Assembly: GCA_017427775.1 (NCBI GenBank)
Contig: JAFRSD010000013.1
Location: 144,427 to 208,426, forward strand
Direction: 5' to 3'
Length of the DNA: 64,000 nucleotides
Origin: Lachnospiraceae bacterium
GTDB taxonomy: Bacteria; Bacillota; Clostridia; Lachnospirales; Lachnospiraceae
A program made the translations under genes and the position numbers. The notes under the pieces were generated by a model. It worked only from the letters and a program-made list of their open reading frames with translations. It was not told where the DNA came from and did not search any database. Of this stretch, positions 1-7,117 are shown one piece after another (within the stretch, counting starts at the first letter, position 1; every line of letters begins with the position of its first letter).

Positions 1-1
1 G

Positions 2-526
2 TTCCGTGACTCGTTCGGAAATACGACGTGGAGATACTTCGCGGAAGCCTTCGCGGAGGCAGATTTCGAGCGTGCGGTTCCGTACCGTCTGAATACGATC
101 GACCGCATCGGCGCGGACACGGTCGTATTGGAGATCGTAGAGCGTAACCTTAAGAACCTCGCGGAGAAAGCCCCGATGATGGAAGCGCCGAAGAGAAATC
201 TGGAAGTGCTCGATGCGTATGACATTTCCGACCGCGACAATCAGGTTGCTTCGCGGACCGCCGGCGTGTTCTTCCATATCTACGGTTCGATCGCGCCGGA
301 GATCCTCGACGAGGATTACCACGTATACATCATCGCGAAGAAGAGCGGAAATGCCGTATTCTACGAGGCTTTCCCGATCTATGAGCGTGAGCTGCTCACA
401 TCGGAACGATGTTGCGACAACGGTTTCTCCTGTTACCTGCCGGAAGAGGTTGCCACGGAAGCGGATTCGCTCGGTATCCTGACGGTTAGTAACGGCAAAT
501 ACTATTACATTCCTTACACAAAATAG
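2..526 (+). CDS. C-terminal part of an SGNH/DHHW-like acyl-ester protein (5' truncated)
   Basis: The reading frame is open from base 2, so the gene begins before the window; the 175 visible residues end at a TAA. The segment RDSFGNT near the start, followed about 45 residues later by EIVERNL, resembles the end of the AlgX/DHHW group of SGNH-fold proteins, which act on acyl esters of extracellular polysaccharides. The first TTG in frame (128) is not a convincing start because homology-like sequence continues upstream of it. The rest of the protein, about 110 residues, looks like a beta-rich C-terminal domain without motifs I recognise. It lies 23 bases before cysS on the same strand, so transcription may run through. 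Catalytic residues would be mostly outside the window, so activity cannot be judged. Confidence 0.6.
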   Translation, partial: FRDSFGNTTWRYFAEAFAEADFERAVPYRLNTIDRIGADTVVLEIVERNLKNLAEKAPMMEAPKRNLEVLDAYDISDRDNQVASRTAGVFFHIYGSIAPEILDEDYHVYIIAKKSGNAVFYEAFPIYERELLTSERCCDNGFSCYLPEEVATEADSLGILTVSNGKYYYIPYTK

Positions 527-549
527 AAATCAGGGAGATAACATATATC

Positions 550-1968
550 ATGGAGAACAGATTACAGTTATATAATACACTTACCAAGAAGGTGGAGACC
601 TTCGTACCGAACGTTGACGGAAAGGTTGCCATGTATACCTGCGGCCCGACCGTGTATCATTTTGCGCACATCGGAAACCTTCGAAGCTACATCCAGGAGG
701 ACGTTCTTGAGAAGACGCTTCGTTATCTCGGTTACGACGTGAAGCGCGTTATGAACATTACCGACGTCGGCCATCTGACCGACGATGCCGATGCCGGCGA
801 AGATAAGATGTTAAAGGGCGCGCAGCGTGAGCACAAGACCGTTATGGAGATTGCAAAGTACTATACCGACGCGTTCTTCTCGGATTGCGCAAAGCTGAAC
901 ATCAAGACGCCCGACGTTGTCGAGCCCGCGACGCATTGCATCCCCGAGTTCATTCATATGATCGAAGTGCTCCTCAAGAAAGGCTACGCTTATCAGGCCG
1001 GGGAAAATGTGTACTTCGACACCTCAAAACTGAAGGAATACTTTGTCCTTACGAACCACAGCGAGGACTCGCTCCTTGAGGGCGTCCGCGACGATGTGGA
1101 TGTGGATCCGAATAAGAAGAACAAGAACGATTTCGTTCTGTGGTTTACCAAGTCCAAGTTCGAGGATCAGGCCCTCAAATGGGACAGCCCGTGGGGCGTC
1201 GGATATCCCGGCTGGCATATCGAGTGCTCGTGCATCAGCATGAAGCATCTCGGCGAGTATATGGACATTCACTGCGGCGGCGTGGACAACATCTTCCCGC
1301 ATCATACGAACGAGATTGCGCAGTCCGAGTCGTATCTCGGGCACAAATGGTGCAATTACTGGTTCCATGTGCATCATCTGAACGACAAGAGCGGAAAGAT
1401 GAGTAAATCGAAGGGCGATTTCCTGACTGTTTCTCTGATTGAGAGCAAGGGTTACAAGCCGCTTGTATACCGTTTCTTCTGCTTACAGAGCCATTACCGT
1501 AAGCCGCTTGAGTTCTCCTACGAGGTACTCGACCAGATGACGGCTGCTTACGATAAGCTTGTGAAGAGAATCGCCGGACTTAAGAAGGATACCCCGGTGG
1601 ATCGGGCAGCTTTCGATTCTTACAGGAAGCAGTTTGAGGACTGCCTGTGCAACGATATCAATACCGCTTCGGCAATCACGGTGCTTTATGACGTTTTGAA
1701 GGCGGATATTTCCGACGGAACGAAGTTTGCTCTTGCGGAGAGCTTCGATACCGTACTGAGTCTCGGACTGACTGCCGCGCAGGCGGAGGAGCCCGCAGCT
1801 GAGGCCGATGACGAGCGGATCGCTTTCGTTAACGCGAAGATCGCGGAGCGTGCCGAAGCCAAGAAGGCAAAGGATTTCGCTAAGGCTGACGCAATCCGTG
1901 CGGAGCTTCTTGAAAAAGGCATTCAGATTAAGGATACGAGAGAGGGCGTCGTATGGGAGAAGATCTGA
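550..1968 (+). CDS. cysS: Cysteinyl-tRNA synthetase
   Basis: This class I synthetase activates cysteine with ATP and loads it on tRNA-Cys in the cytoplasm. At 472 residues it has the usual family length. The HIGH-type signature appears as FAHIGNL near residue 40 and the KMSKS loop as GKMSKSKGD near residue 285. Cysteines that would bind the active-site zinc are visible in YTCGPTVY and in HIECSCIS. The ATG at 550 has GGGAG upstream at a slightly long distance. The gene overlaps mrnC by 16 bases; the order cysS-mrnC-rlmB-sigH matches the Bacillus subtilis chromosome, which supports all four calls. I see no T-box leader: only 23 bases separate it from the preceding gene. Confidence 0.97.
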   Translation: MENRLQLYNTLTKKVETFVPNVDGKVAMYTCGPTVYHFAHIGNLRSYIQEDVLEKTLRYLGYDVKRVMNITDVGHLTDDADAGEDKMLKGAQREHKTVMEIAKYYTDAFFSDCAKLNIKTPDVVEPATHCIPEFIHMIEVLLKKGYAYQAGENVYFDTSKLKEYFVLTNHSEDSLLEGVRDDVDVDPNKKNKNDFVLWFTKSKFEDQALKWDSPWGVGYPGWHIECSCISMKHLGEYMDIHCGGVDNIFPHHTNEIAQSESYLGHKWCNYWFHVHHLNDKSGKMSKSKGDFLTVSLIESKGYKPLVYRFFCLQSHYRKPLEFSYEVLDQMTAAYDKLVKRIAGLKKDTPVDRAAFDSYRKQFEDCLCNDINTASAITVLYDVLKADISDGTKFALAESFDTVLSLGLTAAQAEEPAAEADDERIAFVNAKIAERAEAKKAKDFAKADAIRAELLEKGIQIKDTREGVVWEKI

Positions 1969-2369
1969 CATCCCTGATCCGCGAACGCTTCGGCTATGCG
2001 GATGTCGACGCAAAGCAGTATTCGCCGTTGTCGCTCGCATTTGTCGGAGACGCGGTATACTCGTTACTGATCCGCACAAAGCTTCTTTGCGAACGCGAGC
2101 TGACGGTGAACCATCTGCATAAACATGCAGCCGACGCGGTGAAGGCGGAAGCGCAGAAGGAACTCATGACGGCAATGCTTCCGAAACTTACTGAGGAGGA
2201 ACTGACCGTCTTTAAGCGCGGCCGCAACGCCAACTCGCATTCGGTTGCGAAGCATGCGTCGGTTACCGATTACAGGATAGCGACCGGATTCGAGGCACTG
2301 ATCGGGTATTTATACCTGAACGGACGCATGGACCGGATTATGGAACTGGTTTTCGGGCAGGAAGGATAG
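1953..2369 (+). CDS. mrnC: Mini-ribonuclease 3 (Mini-III)
   Basis: Mini-III is a dimeric RNase III catalytic domain without the double-stranded-RNA-binding domain; in Bacillus it trims the 23S rRNA precursor ends. The 138-residue product fits. LAFVGDAVYSLLIR, with the conserved Asp near residue 32, and TGFEALIGYLYL, with the second acidic residue near 112, are the expected catalytic segments. The start overlaps the last 16 bases of cysS and is preceded by GAGAGGG-like sequence inside cysS, suggesting coupled translation. rlmB follows after five bases. Confidence 0.93.
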   Translation: MGEDLTSLIRERFGYADVDAKQYSPLSLAFVGDAVYSLLIRTKLLCERELTVNHLHKHAADAVKAEAQKELMTAMLPKLTEEELTVFKRGRNANSHSVAKHASVTDYRIATGFEALIGYLYLNGRMDRIMELVFGQEG

Positions 2370-2374
2370 AAATC

Positions 2375-3130
2375 ATGGATGAACAAAGATACAGCGAGAC
2401 TTTGATCGAGGGCCGTAACGCCGTTTTGGAGGCATTTCGTGCCGGAAAGACGGTCGACAAGCTTTATGTTTTGAAAGACTGCAAGGACGGCCCGGTCCGC
2501 TCGATCCTCCGCGAGGCGGAAAAGGGCGGCTCAATCGTCAATTTCGTGGATAAGGAACGGCTCGACCATATGAGCACGACCGGCAAGCACCAGGGCGTTA
2601 TCGCGCAAACTGCGGCCTATGATTATGCCGAGGTGGATGACATTCTGAAGATAGCCGAGGAGAAGGGCGAACCGCCGTTTCTGATCCTTCTCGACGGGAT
2701 CGAAGACCCGCACAATCTCGGAGCGATGATCCGTACCGCGAACCTCGTGGGCGCGCATGGCGTGATCATTCCGAAGCACCGCGCGGTAGGACTTACCGCA
2801 ACGGTTGCGAAGACTTCGGCGGGAGCGCTTAACTATACGCCGGTAGCAAAGGTAACGAACCTTACGCAGACGATGGAAGACCTTAAGAAGAAAGGTATCT
2901 GGTTCGTCTGCGCGGATATGAGCGGAGACGTGATGTATAGAACGAACCTGACCGGTCCGATCGGTCTTGTGATCGGCAACGAAGGAAGCGGCGTAAGCCG
3001 TCTTGTGAAGGAACATTGCGACTATACCGCGTCCATCCCGATGAAGGGCGATATCGATTCGCTGAACGCATCGGTTGCGATGGGCGTGCTGGCATATGAG
3101 ATCTTACGCCAGAGAATGGGTGGAAAATGA
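2375..3130 (+). CDS. rlmB: 23S rRNA (guanosine-2'-O)-methyltransferase, TrmH/SpoU family
   Basis: The enzyme transfers a methyl group from SAM to a ribose 2'-OH in 23S rRNA (position 2251 in the E. coli relative). Its 251 residues comprise a short L30e-like substrate-binding part and a SPOUT knot domain. The three SPOUT motifs are clear: DGIEDPHNLGAMIRTAN near residue 106, IGNEGSGVSR near 199, and IPMKGDIDSLNASVAMG near 222. The gene sits five bases after mrnC and its stop overlaps the start of the sigma factor by four bases (ATGA), so the unit is probably one operon. Assignment to RlmB rather than another SpoU methylase rests on the gene order. Confidence 0.92.
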   Translation: MDEQRYSETLIEGRNAVLEAFRAGKTVDKLYVLKDCKDGPVRSILREAEKGGSIVNFVDKERLDHMSTTGKHQGVIAQTAAYDYAEVDDILKIAEEKGEPPFLILLDGIEDPHNLGAMIRTANLVGAHGVIIPKHRAVGLTATVAKTSAGALNYTPVAKVTNLTQTMEDLKKKGIWFVCADMSGDVMYRTNLTGPIGLVIGNEGSGVSRLVKEHCDYTASIPMKGDIDSLNASVAMGVLAYEILRQRMGGK

Positions 3131-3741
3131 GTCCTGATTACAGCATTTACAGCAACGAGGAGCTTTGCAGGCTTTCGAAGACCGATAAGGACGCGGAAGA
3201 GTATCTGCTTGTGAAGAACAAGGAGATGGTGCGCCTTGAGGCACGGAACCTGTACCTTTCCTGGGGCGAATGGGATGACCTTTTGCAGGAGGGCATGATC
3301 GGCCTTCTGCAGGCAATCCGCGGGTATTCCGCGGACAATGGGGCGAGCTTTGCCACATTTGCCGCGCTCTGTGTACGCGGGAAAATGCTGAATGCCGTCA
3401 CGGCCAGTAACCGCCGCAAGCACGGTGCGATGGAGGATTATGTTCCGCTTGATTCCCCGGCGTTTCAAAGCGAGGACGGCACCGGCCTTTACGGCGTCGG
3501 ACGGTACGATAACCCGGAGAGCCAGGTGATTTCCAGAGAGGATGCCGGTACGCTTCGTAAGCGCATCCTCGATTCGCTCAGCAAGGGCGAGAATGCCGTG
3601 TTTACGGAGTATCTTCAGGGGCTTGATTACCGCGAGATTGCGGCAAAGCTCGGGAAGAGTCCGAAGTCGGTCGACAACACCTTGCAGCGCATCCGAAGAA
3701 AAGTGCGCGAGCTTCTCGCAAACGGCTCCGGACAGGCATAA
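3127..3741 (+). CDS. sigH: RNA polymerase sigma-70 family factor, SigH/Spo0H-like
   Basis: This 204-residue protein has region 2 (EWDDLLQEGMIGLLQAIRGY, about residues 48-67) and a region 4 helix-turn-helix (YREIAAKLGKSPKSVDNTLQRIRRK near the C-terminus). Length and domain layout match SigH, which in endospore formers directs early stationary-phase and sporulation genes. Location directly after rlmB is where sigH sits in Bacillus, although the intervening yacP gene is absent here. The start overlaps rlmB by four bases. Whether it works in sporulation cannot be told from the sequence. No terminator is seen before the tRNA promoter 65 bases later. Confidence 0.85.
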   Translation: MSPDYSIYSNEELCRLSKTDKDAEEYLLVKNKEMVRLEARNLYLSWGEWDDLLQEGMIGLLQAIRGYSADNGASFATFAALCVRGKMLNAVTASNRRKHGAMEDYVPLDSPAFQSEDGTGLYGVGRYDNPESQVISREDAGTLRKRILDSLSKGENAVFTEYLQGLDYREIAAKLGKSPKSVDNTLQRIRRKVRELLANGSGQA

Positions 3742-3805
3742 AAAGCTGAATAATTTGCAGGTTTTCAGCCACTTTCGAAGGATTCAAAAATCTCGAAAAA
3801 ACTGC

Positions 3806-3834
3806 TTGCAAAACCAAGTGGTGTGTGGTATTAT
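3806..3834 (+). promoter_or_regulatory. Promoter of tRNA-Thr
   Basis: TTGCAA (3806-3811) and TATTAT (3829-3834) are separated by exactly 17 bases. The mature tRNA begins 14 bases after the -10 box, leaving a short leader. Confidence 0.8.
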
Positions 3835-3847
3835 AGCATTCGTGATT

Positions 3848-3919
3848 GCTGATGTGGCTCAGGGGTAGAGCGTTTCCTTGGTAAGGAAGAGGTCGCGGGT
3901 TCAATTCCCGCCATCAGCT
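3848..3919 (+). tRNA. tRNA-Thr (anticodon GGT)
   Basis: A 72-base cloverleaf folds without gaps. The acceptor stem is GCTGATG with CATCAGC, the discriminator base is T at 3919, the anticodon loop TTGGTAA presents GGT, and the T arm is GCGGG-TTCAATT-CCCGC. The anticodon stem closes with a T-G wobble. The CCA end is not encoded. It has its own promoter upstream and a terminator 37 bases downstream, and it marks the left edge of an AT-rich stretch. Confidence 0.95.
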
Positions 3920-3955
3920 TACAGTGAAGATTGCGGAAAGCCTGCTAAAAGAAAG

Positions 3956-3991
3956 TCAAGCGTAAGTTTAGCTTATGCTTGATTTTTTTTT
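3956..3991 (+). terminator. Intrinsic terminator after tRNA-Thr
   Basis: TCAAGCGTAAG (3956-3966) pairs with CTTATGCTTGA (3972-3982), eleven pairs with one G-T wobble, around a TTTAG loop. Nine T residues follow at 3983-3991. Confidence 0.93.
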
Positions 3992-4018
3992 ATCTTTTTG
4001 TGAAGAAATTGGTAGCTA

Positions 4019-4057
4019 TTGAAAAAAAGTTGGCAATCTTTTTTCAAAAGTGATACT
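4019..4057 (+). promoter_or_regulatory. Candidate promoter and inverted repeat before the ECF sigma gene
   Basis: TTGAAAAAAAG (4019-4029) and CTTTTTTCAA (4038-4047) form an inverted repeat. Overlapping it, TTGGCA (4030-4035) and GATACT (4052-4057) are spaced 16 bases apart, a plausible vegetative promoter. The dyad could be a regulator site or simply an AT-rich accident. No typical ECF-type -35 (GGAAC) is seen, so autoregulation by the sigma factor is not supported here. Confidence 0.4.
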
Positions 4058-4080
4058 AATGGGTAGAAGGAGGTGAGGCA

Positions 4081-4635
4081 ATGGATAACGGTGCAAGTAG
4101 CTACCGCCGTTTTCTCGAGGGTGATTGGGATGGTCTTACTGAGATCGTCAGTGAATATTATAAAGGTCTTGTTTTATATCTGAACACATATTTGAATAAT
4201 CTTCAGGACGCTGAAGATATGGCTGAAGAAACCCTGTTAGTGTTAACCACACAGAAACCCGTGTATAAAGGCAACGCCTCTTTCAAAACCTGGCTTTATG
4301 GGATTGGCAGAAATGTGACCTGCATTAGTCTTCGCAAGAACCATCGGGTAGTTCCTGTATCTCCGGATGATTTATCCTTGCTGGCATCACAGGAACAGGA
4401 TGCTGCGGAGGAATTCTTTCTAGACGAAGAGAAACGGGTGCTGCATCGTTGTTTATTGCGGTTACGAACGGAATTCCGACAGGTTCTTTGGCTCAGGTAT
4501 TTCGAAGATATGAGCGCTTCCGAGATTGCGAAAGTAATGAGTAAGACAAAATATAGTGTCAATCAACTTACAGCACGGGCAAAGAAAGCATTACGTGAAG
4601 AGATGGCGAAGGAGGGATATCATGCGAGATACTGA
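4081..4635 (+). CDS. ECF-type RNA polymerase sigma factor
   Basis: The 184-residue protein has the two-domain plan of extracytoplasmic-function sigma factors. Region 2 includes NNLQDAEDMAEETLLVL (about residues 40-56) and FKTWLYGIGRN (near 74). Region 4 includes ASEIAKVMSKTKYSVNQLTA (about 143-162). AAGGAGG lies eight bases before the ATG. It is AT-rich compared with the genes on either side. Its last 14 bases overlap the start of a single-span membrane protein, the usual partner arrangement for sigma/anti-sigma pairs. It probably directs a small stress regulon, but the signal is unknown. Confidence 0.88.
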   Translation: MDNGASSYRRFLEGDWDGLTEIVSEYYKGLVLYLNTYLNNLQDAEDMAEETLLVLTTQKPVYKGNASFKTWLYGIGRNVTCISLRKNHRVVPVSPDDLSLLASQEQDAAEEFFLDEEKRVLHRCLLRLRTEFRQVLWLRYFEDMSASEIAKVMSKTKYSVNQLTARAKKALREEMAKEGYHARY

Positions 4636-5182
4636 TGAGGTTGTAAAAAGTATAAGAAGAAAAACAGAATTATATGAGCGTCAAAACGAAAATAAATCAA
4701 ACGAAAGGAGGCGGTTTTCTATGAAAAAGCAGGTTGTTATTATTCTTGTTGCCATTCTGGCGGTAGCATCTGTCGGAGGGGCACTGGCATACAAAGAAAG
4801 CAAGAAAAAACAGAGTGTCATGAAAAATGAGAATAATGAAAATGGTCGAGTAACGATATCCATGCCGGAAGGCCTTACTCGAGTAAAGATAATTGATGGG
4901 ACTTTTGGAGATACCATCACTTTCGATGGTGACGAGCTCAAAGAGCTATGTGACATATTCAATAGTATTACGGGAACAGCAGAAGATGTCGGTGAAAGCG
5001 GCGGTTATACATATGGTATACAGTGTTACATAGGAGATGAAAGGTGTGCCTCTTTCAGCATCATGAGTCCGACAGTATTACGGGAACAGATTGGCAATTC
5101 CTGCCGATTGTTCACATCGGATTCTGAAATGGCAGTATACAAGTATCTCACAGATTTGTTTGAAGCATATCGAGCGGAATAA
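4622..5182 (+). CDS. Probable anti-sigma factor / single-span membrane protein
   Basis: The 186-residue product starts with a charged cytoplasmic stretch of about 33 residues, then one membrane segment (VVIILVAILAVASVGGALAY, about residues 38-57), then an extracytoplasmic domain of about 125 residues with no motif I recognise. That topology and the 14-base overlap with the sigma gene suggest an anti-sigma factor. I chose ATG 4622 because GGAGGG lies just upstream; an upstream in-frame start at 4556 lacks a site. A second AGGAGG-plus-ATG at 4721 could produce a version lacking the cytoplasmic part. No zinc-binding HxxxCxxC motif (ZAS domain) is present, so recognition of the sigma factor would be by another fold. 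Confidence 0.65.
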   Translation: MRDTDEVVKSIRRKTELYERQNENKSNERRRFSMKKQVVIILVAILAVASVGGALAYKESKKKQSVMKNENNENGRVTISMPEGLTRVKIIDGTFGDTITFDGDELKELCDIFNSITGTAEDVGESGGYTYGIQCYIGDERCASFSIMSPTVLREQIGNSCRLFTSDSEMAVYKYLTDLFEAYRAE

Positions 5183-5197
5183 GTGGTTTTCAGGTTG

Positions 5198-5230
5198 GAA
5201 GGGGCTGTAAGCACCCCTTCTTTTCCTTTT
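5198..5230 (+). terminator. Intrinsic terminator after the ECF/anti-sigma pair
   Basis: GAAGGGG (5198-5204) pairs with CCCCTTC (5214-5220) around a nine-base loop. A T-rich tract with two C residues follows (5221-5230). Confidence 0.75.
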
Positions 5231-5282
5231 ATGCTGAAATGTCGTAAAGGCTGGGTTTTAAGTGGCAGACAAAGGAAATGTG

Positions 5283-5291
5283 TGGTATAAT
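5283..5291 (+). promoter_or_regulatory. Extended -10 promoter for the HEAT-repeat operon
   Basis: TATAAT (5286-5291) is preceded by TGG, giving a strong extended -10 element; no good -35 is visible. Just downstream GGAGG (5307-5311) and CCTCC (5331-5335) can pair across 19 bases, placing a small hairpin in the leader. Confidence 0.55.
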
Positions 5292-5363
5292 ATCTAAGAT
5301 TTTTCTGGAGGACGAATGTCTGTTAACTGACCTCCGGCATAACTTAACTAGGGAGAAACTGAT

Positions 5364-5984
5364 TTGAACGAATCTGAGCTCTATAAAGACCTTGGGAAAT
5401 TGACAAAGGATAAGAGCAGATGGAAGCAGAGCATTCCATTTGTCGCATCGCTTCTTAATACGGAGTCCGTAAGAATCCGGGCAAAGGTGCTCTGGCTGCT
5501 TGGTGAGATGGGGCTTGCATATCCGGCGGATATGCAAGGGTATGTTCCGGAGATTGCCTTGTTCCTTGACAGCGCGGAGCCGCTTTTGCGGGAGCGGGCG
5601 GTTAACGCTCTCGGCAGGATCGGCAGGAGCAACTATCCGGCAGTAGAACAATACCGGAACGATTTATTCCGCTTCGCTGACGATGAGAATCCTAAGGTAC
5701 GTCTGAGTTTTATATGGGCGTCGGAGAACATTGCCACGAATACGCCCGACATCTATAAAGACCATATGCAGGTGTTTGAGAAGCTTCTGCATGATCCGGA
5801 TGACAAGGTCAGAATGGAATCGCCTGAGATTTTCCGTGTTCTAGGGAAACGCAGACCGGAGTTTGTCCAGCCGTACATGGAACTGCTGTGGAGCATGTCC
5901 GAATCCGACGATAACAGAGTCGTCCGGATTCATTGCGCGGGTGCGATAAAAGCGACAGGAATGAAACAAGACAACGGAGATTAA
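5364..5984 (+). CDS. HEAT-repeat-like helical scaffold protein
   Basis: The 206-residue protein is nearly all helical. Repeated units of about 38 residues (for instance RIRAKVLWLLGEMG, LRERAVNALGRIGRS, KVRLSFIWASENIA and KVRMESPEIFRVLGKR) each pair a basic turn with an amphipathic helix, as in HEAT or DNA-alkylation-repeat proteins. Such folds bind proteins or nucleic acid; no catalytic residues are evident. The start is TTG 5364, eight bases after GGGAG. It heads a short AT-rich operon with a small membrane protein and an unknown protein, an arrangement reminiscent of immunity-gene clusters. That reading is inference only. Confidence 0.6.
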   Translation: MNESELYKDLGKLTKDKSRWKQSIPFVASLLNTESVRIRAKVLWLLGEMGLAYPADMQGYVPEIALFLDSAEPLLRERAVNALGRIGRSNYPAVEQYRNDLFRFADDENPKVRLSFIWASENIATNTPDIYKDHMQVFEKLLHDPDDKVRMESPEIFRVLGKRRPEFVQPYMELLWSMSESDDNRVVRIHCAGAIKATGMKQDNGD

Positions 5985-5989
5985 CGATT

Positions 5990-6274
5990 ATGTGGTTTAA
6001 GATGCATCCATGGGTTTTCCCCGCTGTTTTAGGCGGAATAGGACTCCTTTATCTGATCCTTAATGTTGCGTGCATTATAGAAAGCAAAAAACAAAAACGC
6101 TTTATATCCGGAATCCCGCTCTTGGGAGGCATTCATATTTTGATCGCAGGCTTGATCAGTCCCATCAAATGGCTGGCACTGCTCTGTGTCTTGGATTTTA
6201 CCTTCTGGGAGTTGCTTTATGCACTTTTCATTGACGGTGCTTTCAAGAAGAACGATGACGGAGGAACCCAGTGA
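5990..6274 (+). CDS. Small integral membrane protein, unknown
   Basis: The 94-residue product has three hydrophobic stretches (about residues 9-29, 42-58 and 60-80) and a charged tail ending in KKNDDGGTQ. I do not recognise the family. The ATG at 5990 has CGGAG ten bases upstream and starts five bases after the HEAT gene ends. Its last four bases overlap the GTG of the next gene, so the three genes are probably translated together. Confidence 0.6.
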   Translation: MWFKMHPWVFPAVLGGIGLLYLILNVACIIESKKQKRFISGIPLLGGIHILIAGLISPIKWLALLCVLDFTFWELLYALFIDGAFKKNDDGGTQ

Positions 6275-6741
6275 TAATTAAATTGAAAAACGGAATAGAC
6301 TATCTTCTGCTGAAAAGAGAGGGAGAGTACTATTTGTTAACAGATCAAAAGGAGAAGACGGATTCCTCGTTCGAATGGTGGAGAACCCATTACAGGAAGA
6401 AGATTGATCCTTATGACGAATGCGTCGAAGAGTGCTATGATGTTTCCTTTCACGTGATTTATGATGTCGGTATCCCGGGTGTTACTGATAATTGGATCCT
6501 ATTGGGAGACAGTGACCTGTCAAAAGGTATTGTTTATCTTAATGACGGGAATAATCATGAGGGGTGGGAATTTGTAGACAGAAACTGGAGCCGGAAAAGG
6601 ATTGATTTTTGCGATGTGAAGGATCAGTATCTGGAAAAGAAGATTTCGATAAAAAACGGCAGGAAATGCGACCCTAAGAGGAAAGAGCGTGTTTATATGT
6701 CGAAGAAAGAATTCGCGGAATTCTGGATAAATTCGTTATAA
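6271..6741 (+). CDS. Unknown soluble protein, possibly immunity-like
   Basis: The 156-residue product starts with GTG inside the stop of the membrane-protein gene. It is rich in Trp, Tyr and acidic residues and has no signal peptide or membrane span. The look (compact, acidic, beta-rich, in a small AT-rich operon) resembles immunity proteins of polymorphic toxin loci, but no toxin is present nearby and I recognise no specific family. It may instead be ordinary island cargo. Confidence 0.5.
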   Translation: MIIKLKNGIDYLLLKREGEYYLLTDQKEKTDSSFEWWRTHYRKKIDPYDECVEECYDVSFHVIYDVGIPGVTDNWILLGDSDLSKGIVYLNDGNNHEGWEFVDRNWSRKRIDFCDVKDQYLEKKISIKNGRKCDPKRKERVYMSKKEFAEFWINSL

Positions 6742-6773
6742 GCGTTTGGGTGATATGGAATAAGGAGTGGACA

Positions 6774-6860
6774 TTGAAGATGATTAATACATCGGATTGC
6801 GAATGGTATGCAACCTGTGATTGTTGGGCTAATATCAAAGCCGGGAAATACGTGTTATAG
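6774..6860 (+). CDS. Possible 28-residue small protein or gene remnant
   Basis: AAGGAG lies before TTG 6774 (an ATG is at 6780), and the frame runs to a TAG at 6860. The peptide contains CEWYATCDCW, an unusual density of Cys and Trp. It follows the unknown gene by 32 bases. It could be a true small protein or the stump of a larger island gene; length alone cannot decide. Confidence 0.2.
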   Translation: MKMINTSDCEWYATCDCWANIKAGKYVL

Positions 6861-6904
6861 TTTTGGACCGGAGGTTTGTCACACAATAACAAAAGTTTAA
6901 TGAA

Positions 6905-6952
6905 GCAGGTAACGTGGCGACAGTCGCCCCGGTGCCTGCTGTATTTTTCCCT
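6905..6952 (+). terminator. Long hairpin, probable terminator of the island operon
   Basis: The arms at 6905-6921 and 6923-6939 pair in all but two positions and close on a very short loop. A T-rich stretch follows from 6943. The stem is longer than needed for a terminator, so another structured role is possible. Confidence 0.6.
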
Positions 6953-7008
6953 TTTCTTGGTTTTTGCACGTTTTTTCTCATTTTCCCTATGGAATTTTTC
7001 GGCCAAAC

Positions 7009-7039
7009 TTGTTATTATGTTATATAGGCATATTATGCC
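7009..7039 (+). promoter_or_regulatory. Promoter with palindromic operator before the MORN gene
   Basis: TTGTTA (7009-7014) and TATTAT (7031-7036) are 16 bases apart. The 13-base palindrome GGCATATTATGCC (7027-7039) covers the whole -10 box, so a dimeric regulator bound there would block polymerase. Confidence 0.5.
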
Positions 7040-7117
7040 CATGGGGTTACAATTGATTTTCGTCTGACATCGGGTTGTGACCCGGAGAAGGTGCGGTTAT
7101 TTGAAGGAGGGTTGCTT

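Larger units (their letters stand above)
6742..7117. other. AT-rich intergenic stretch between the island and the MORN gene
   Basis: These 376 bases contain, in order, the 28-codon frame just described, a strong imperfect hairpin at 6905-6939, a promoter with a palindrome over its -10 box at 7009-7039, and a minor hairpin CGGGT-TGTG-ACCCG near 7070-7084. The composition shifts from AT-rich to balanced across it, so it probably holds the right edge of the AT-rich island. Confidence 0.6.

Noticed and set aside
550..1968. T-box leader before cysS
   Set aside because: Only 23 bases separate cysS from the previous gene; there is no room for a T-box.
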